Below, one piece after another: positions 16,241-19,443 of a stretch of 19,443 bases of DNA. Position numbers and translations under genes: made by a program. The stretch comes from Treponema sp. (GTDB taxonomy: Bacteria > Spirochaetota > Spirochaetia > Treponematales > Treponemataceae). The notes beneath the pieces were generated by a model. That model made no database searches. It was not told the origin of the DNA and saw only the letters and a list, made by a program, of their open reading frames with translations. The stretch lies in assembly GCA_016293495.1 (NCBI GenBank), contig JAEDED010000034.1, positions 1 through 19,443 on the forward strand. The letters run 5' to 3'. Position 1 is the stretch's first letter. Each line of letters starts with the position of its first letter.

Positions 16241-17141
16241 AGAAGAACAGCAAGGCAAGGAGCGGGCTGATTACGGAACTTATCTTATTAAAAATCTTGC
16301 CAGTACCCTTGAATCTGAATATGGTAGTGGTTTTGGTGTAAGGCAGTTAGAGCAAAGCAGGCAATTTTACCGCATATATCCAATTGCGAACGCACTGCGT
16401 TCGCAATTAAACTGGACACAGTATCGTCTTTTGATTCAGATTTCAGATCCTTCAAAACGCGAATATTATGAGCTTGAATCTGTAAATAACGGTTGGACAG
16501 CCCGCGAAACCGAAAGGCAGATTGATTCTATGCTTTATGAACGGCTTTTGATGTCGAACGACAAAGAAAAAGTTCTTTCCGTTGCTCGAAAAGAGCGAAT
16601 TCCAGAAAATCCGACAGACATAATCAAAGACCCGATGATTCTTGAATTTCTTGGACTTGAGCGAAAAGCTGAATATTACGAAAAAGACCTTGAATCAGCT
16701 CTTATAGACCATTTACAGCAGTTTTTGCTTGAACTTGGAAACGGTTTTAGTTTTATTGCCCGCCAAAAAAGACTTTTGATAGAAGATGATGAATATTTTG
16801 CAGACCTCGTTTTCTACAACCGTCTTTTGAGGTGCTTTGTGGTAATTGAATTAAAGACAAAAAAGCTTACTCACGAAGATTTAGGCCAGCTCCAGATGTA
16901 TGTAAATTATTTTGACCGTAACGAAAAATTGCCTGATGAAAATCCCACAATCGGTATTTTGTTATGTACGGCAAAAAATGATGAAATGGTAAAAATGACT
17001 CTGCCAAAAGACAATAAGACCATTCTTGCAAGCAAGTATGAACTTTATTTGCCGTCCGAAGAAACATTAAAAGCCGAAGTTGAAAAACTTGCCAATGCAC
17101 AAGAAAAATATGCAGAACTGACCGACGGAGAGCAGAAATGA
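16086..17141 (+). CDS. DUF1016 (YhcG-type) PDDEXK nuclease protein B
   Basis: A 351-residue member of the same family as 14408-15520 but a typical rather than a diverged one. The DUF1016 N-terminal domain (about 15-165) has MYWNLGKRIFEEEQQGKERADYG in pieces, LEQSRQFYRIYP and LNWTQYRLLIQI. The PD-(D/E)xK domain (about 185-345) has Asp240 in YFADLVFYN and Glu255-x-Lys257 in FVVIELKTKK, then GQLQMYVNYFD. GGAGAG upstream comes from the fused hsdM end, so the gene keeps the same start setting as copy A. Its stop overlaps the ATG of another hsdS fragment. Low similarity to copy A while the flanks are nearly identical means it was brought in as a different module, not made by duplicating copy A. Confidence 0.92.
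   Translation: MAKETNVITYKKTSNIIEDARTIINSARSSAVRSVDFCRVQMYWNLGKRIFEEEQQGKERADYGTYLIKNLASTLESEYGSGFGVRQLEQSRQFYRIYPIANALRSQLNWTQYRLLIQISDPSKREYYELESVNNGWTARETERQIDSMLYERLLMSNDKEKVLSVARKERIPENPTDIIKDPMILEFLGLERKAEYYEKDLESALIDHLQQFLLELGNGFSFIARQKRLLIEDDEYFADLVFYNRLLRCFVVIELKTKKLTHEDLGQLQMYVNYFDRNEKLPDENPTIGILLCTAKNDEMVKMTLPKDNKTILASKYELYLPSEETLKAEVEKLANAQEKYAELTDGEQK
16382..16408. repeat. In-frame perfect palindrome inside DUF1016 B
   Basis: Arms AATTGCGAACGC and GCGTTCGCAATT around ACT, all 12 positions paired. It codes for about I100-L108 (IANALRSQL), directly after SRQFYRIYP and before NWTQYRLL, the position that matches the palindrome in DUF1016 A. Confidence 0.7.
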
Positions 17142-17173
17142 AACACAGCGGCGTAGAATAGATAGGCGAGATT
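17138..17173 (+). pseudogene. hsdS 5' fragment 3 with early stop
   Basis: A third copy of the 36-base hsdS start, overlapping the DUF1016 B stop as ATGA. Codon 8 is TAG instead of TGG, so only MKHSGVE would be made. It then enters cassette 2 at the same base as fragment 1 enters cassette 1. From 17138 to 17301 it matches 15517-15680 with about six differences, so the copies separated recently. Confidence 0.72.
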
Positions 17174-17187
17174 CTGTCAGAAACAGT

Positions 17188-17353
17188 CACACGGATTCGA
17201 TTTTGCTAACGCAAAATCAGGAGTAAATATTTTGGAGAAAGAAGAATTGACCAGTAAAATTATAAATGCCTGTATGGAAGTTCATAATGAACTTGGAAAC
17301 GAATAACAAAAATCAGGAAAAAGGAATTATGTTAGTAATTCCGAATCCGTGTG
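17188..17353 (+). mobile_element. GxxExxY cassette 2, internally deleted (MITE-like)
   Basis: Both ends are kept: CACACGGATTCG (17188-17199) with hairpin 17199-17218, and hairpin 17323-17342 with CGAATCCGTGTG (17342-17353). The right stem has one C to T change, giving a G-T wobble. Against cassette 1, 283 bp (15681-15963) are missing. The junction shares AACG, and the surrounding bases GGAAACG and GGGAACG are similar, which points to a short-homology deletion. The result is 166 bp with terminal repeats and no complete gene. Confidence 0.58.
17229..17328 (+). pseudogene. GxxExxY gene remnant in cassette 2
   Basis: It matches the first 24 codons of 15608 (up to NELGN) but the start ATG is ATT, and the deletion removes the GxxExxY motif and the nuclease core. 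283 is not a multiple of three, so the frame changes as well. The AGGAG ribosome site at 17219-17223 survives. Confidence 0.72.
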
Positions 17354-17373
17354 GCAATATAAAGGAAACAAAG

Positions 17374-18681
17374 ATGAAAAATAGCGGCATAGAATGGATA
17401 GGCGAGATTCCTGATGATTGGGAAGTAAAACCCGTAAAAAGATATTTTTCTCATGTAAAAAGGATTGTTGGCGATGATGTTGATAAATATGAACGTCTTT
17501 CTTTAACAATGCAAGGTGTTTTAAAAAGAAGCAAAGATGATGCAGAAGGATTACAACCAGAAAAATTTAATGGTTATCAAATATTAAAGCAAAATGAATT
17601 AGTTTTTAAATTGATAGATTTAGAAAATGTAAATACAAGTAGAGTTGGAATTTCCCCTTTTAATGGATTAGTTTCACCTGCGTATATTATTTTAACCAAT
17701 AATAAAAAAGATAATACTTTCTATTACTATTGGTTTTTAAATATGTATTATCAAGAAATTTTTAATAAACTCGGAGATGGTGGTGTTAGAAGTGCATTAA
17801 ATGCAAGCGATGTTTTATCACTTCCAATGGTCTACTTGAATAATGAAACCCAACAGCGCATTGCCACATATCTGGATAAAAAATGCAGCAAAATAGAAGA
17901 AACAATCCAGAACCAGCAGCAGGTAATAGAAAAACTAAAAGCCTACAAACAATCCCTAATCACCGAAGCCGTTACCGGAAAAGTGAAAATTGCAAATAGT
18001 AAAATCTGCGGTGAATATGAAAATTATAAAGACTCAAAACTAAAATGGTTAGGAGATTTTAAAATCCCTGAAAAATGGAATAGTATTCAAATAAAATCAT
18101 GTGTTTCTATTCCTGTTGTTGATGGCCCTCACGAAAGTCCAGAATTATTTGATAATGGAATTCCCTATATTTCTGCCACTGCAATTGAAAATAGTAAAAT
18201 CGATTTTTCATTAAAAAGAGGCTTTATATCCGAAAAATATTGTGATGAATGTGATAAACGATATAAACCTATGAAAGATGATATATTAATGATAAAGTTA
18301 GGTGCAACTACAGGACAAGTTGCAATCGTTGAAACAGACGAAAGATTTAATATATGGGTACCTCTTGCAGCCATTCGATGTAAAAAAAATATTGCACTTC
18401 CCAAATTTGTCTTTTATTCATTTCAATCTGATTATTGCTTAAAACAAATGGAAATGTCTTGGACTTTTGGAACACAACAAACACTTGGAGTTTCATCTAT
18501 TGAAAGACTTAAGATATTTTTACCAAATATTGAAACTCAAAAAGAAATCGCCAACTATCTCGACAAAAAATGCACCGCCATCGACACCGCCATAGAACAA
18601 AAACAAAAACTTATTGTAAAATTAACAGAATATAAAAAATCCCTGATTTACGAATGCGTAACCGGGAAGAAGGCGATCTAG
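17374..18681 (+). CDS. hsdS: Type I restriction-modification system, S (specificity) subunit
   Basis: A 435-residue protein that gives the complex its two-part DNA target. Target recognition domain 1 spans about 15-155. The first conserved coiled-coil region is at about 159-205 (QQRIATYLDKKCSKIEE and LKAYKQSLITEAVTGK). Target domain 2 spans about 222-385. The second conserved region is at 389-435 (QKEIANYLDKKCTAID, KKSLIYECVTGKKAI). The near-identical conserved regions are typical of HsdS. The open frame reaches back to 17266 through cassette 2, but ATG 17374 is chosen because MKNSGIEWIGEIPDDW is the normal N-terminus and AAAGGA lies seven bases before it. That ribosome site belongs to the right flank of the cassette. 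This is the only intact hsdS of the four starts in the locus. Confidence 0.94.
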   Translation: MKNSGIEWIGEIPDDWEVKPVKRYFSHVKRIVGDDVDKYERLSLTMQGVLKRSKDDAEGLQPEKFNGYQILKQNELVFKLIDLENVNTSRVGISPFNGLVSPAYIILTNNKKDNTFYYYWFLNMYYQEIFNKLGDGGVRSALNASDVLSLPMVYLNNETQQRIATYLDKKCSKIEETIQNQQQVIEKLKAYKQSLITEAVTGKVKIANSKICGEYENYKDSKLKWLGDFKIPEKWNSIQIKSCVSIPVVDGPHESPELFDNGIPYISATAIENSKIDFSLKRGFISEKYCDECDKRYKPMKDDILMIKLGATTGQVAIVETDERFNIWVPLAAIRCKKNIALPKFVFYSFQSDYCLKQMEMSWTFGTQQTLGVSSIERLKIFLPNIETQKEIANYLDKKCTAIDTAIEQKQKLIVKLTEYKKSLIYECVTGKKAI

Positions 18682-18970
18682 ATGAAAAAGTGCCAAGTTT
18701 TTACACCAGAAAACAAGTTTTCGTATATCATTGGCAATCCTCCATACATAACATATTCAGAAATAAAAAAGACTGAAATAAAGAAACTTAAAACATCTTT
18801 TAATTCTTGTTCAAAGGGAAAATTTGATTATTGTTATGCATTTATTGAAAAAAGTATAAACGAACTTGAAAATAACGGAAAAATGTCTTATTTAATTCCA
18901 AAAAGAAATAATAGATTATTCACTTCATAAAGTATTTTCTGATGCACTAGTAAAATCTTCAATCTTAAGA
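18682..18970 (+). pseudogene. Decayed N6-adenine DNA methyltransferase
   Basis: It begins right after the hsdS stop with MKKCQVFTPEN, a usual start of a class of standalone adenine methylases, and jumps at once to FSYIIGNPPY with the catalytic NPPY at 19-22. The AdoMet-binding motif I region between them is missing. KGKFDYCYAFIEKSI and NNGKMSYLIP follow. The frame stops at 18930, and the neighbouring frame continues with EIIDYSLHKVFSDALVKSSI to about 18970. This shows at least one internal deletion and one frameshift or second deletion. Without motif I no activity is expected. The right end is approximate, as it merges into the next remnant. Confidence 0.62.
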
Positions 18971-18972
18971 TA

Positions 18973-19361
18973 TTCTGAATATAAACTCGTTTCTATAAAG
19001 GAAATACAGTCCAAATCTTTACTGAAGAAATTTGATTGTGAAATTGAACCTTTAAATACTTTTCTTTCCGGATATGCCTTGAAGAATGATGAGTTGGGGG
19101 ATTGGAAAAACATTTTTTGCAGTAAATGATGATGAAAAAATCTGTGGTTATTTTACTTTATCAACCGCACGAATAAGTTATATAGAAATTCCTGATGAGT
19201 ATAAGGTTCGCCTTCCAAAATATCCGATACCAGCAATTATAATTACAAGATTGGCAGTTAGAAAAGATATGAAAGGAAAACACGAACGCCTTATCGGTTA
19301 TCCGGTAAAGCGTTTGTCATTTCAAAGTTATTTCTTAAAATTAAACACAGGAGCCTACTGA
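18973..19361 (+). pseudogene. Frameshifted GNAT acetyltransferase toxin (TacT-like)
   Basis: One frame reads KLVSIKEIQ, KKFDCEIEPLNTFLSGYALKNDELG up to the G-run 19096-19100. The other frame, from 19086, then reads GIGKTFFAV, EKICGYFTLSTARISY, LPKYPIPAIIITRLAVRKD and ends at 19361. With one G fewer the two would join as DELGIGKTFFAV, the pattern of TacT-like toxins that acetylate aminoacyl-tRNA. The acetyl-CoA loop is also damaged (MKGKHERLIG lacks the expected glycines), and the C-terminal helix-strand segment is short and unlike the family. The usual ribbon-helix-helix antitoxin gene is absent. The remaining bases to 19443 show no feature. Confidence 0.68.
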
Positions 19362-19443
19362 ATTTACAGAATAAATTTCACATTCTCCATTTAGATTTTA
19401 GAACCTGCCAAGAACAGCAACCATTATAATAACCTGAAAGCAA

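Noticed and set aside
18925..19113. Minus-strand 62-residue frame
   Set aside because: It is the complement of the methylase and GNAT remnants, whose + strand frames have clear family motifs.

Overview
The window looks like part of a low-GC host-associated spirochaete chromosome, most likely a gut or rumen Treponema. This is inferred from the mix of genes (a GH94 disaccharide phosphorylase, a Cache-type chemoreceptor, a type V-A CRISPR array, a GxxExxY protein, a remnant of a tyrosine integrase), not from any marker gene.

Layout. (1) 1-1191: a Cas12a-type CRISPR array of 19 repeats and 18 spacers, read on the + strand. Its first repeat has lost its 5' third to a GC-rich double hairpin, and its last two repeats carry two identical substitutions. 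No cas gene lies inside the window. (2) 1277-2797: a complete hipBA toxin-antitoxin operon on the - strand, converging on the array end, with three operator-like palindromes spaced exactly 49 bp apart and a predicted leaderless hipB message. (3) 3003-7677: two housekeeping-like genes, a GH94 phosphorylase and a methyl-accepting chemotaxis protein with a TTG start. They are visibly richer in GC than what follows. (4) 7945-8285: a broken tyrosine recombinase, probably marking the left border of an acquired island. (5) 8429-18681: an AT-rich type I restriction-modification operon, all on +, in the order hsdR, fic, hsdM, DUF1016/YhcG nuclease A, [hsdS fragment, GxxExxY cassette, hsdS/hsdM scar], DUF1016/YhcG nuclease B, [hsdS fragment, internally deleted GxxExxY cassette], hsdS. 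(6) 18682-19361: a decayed DNA adenine methylase followed by a frameshifted GNAT (TacT-like) toxin gene.

How the genes fit together. HsdM and HsdS would modify DNA, and HsdR would cut unmodified invading DNA. Fic, the two DUF1016 proteins and the GxxExxY protein are accessory genes packed between the core hsd genes with spacings of a few bases. The strongest candidate for something undescribed is the GxxExxY cassette. It is bounded by 12-bp inverted repeats, each running into an 8-bp hairpin whose stem sequence differs between the two ends while the CTAACG apex is conserved. It is present once full length (448 bp, 15567-16014) and once as a 166-bp internally deleted, MITE-like derivative (17188-17353), each in a repeated copy of the first codons of hsdS. 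A 22-bp exact copy of the hsdM 3' end fused to an hsdS start shows that the locus grew by recombination at the hsdM/hsdS borders. All functional statements rest on sequence motifs read by eye; no database search was run.
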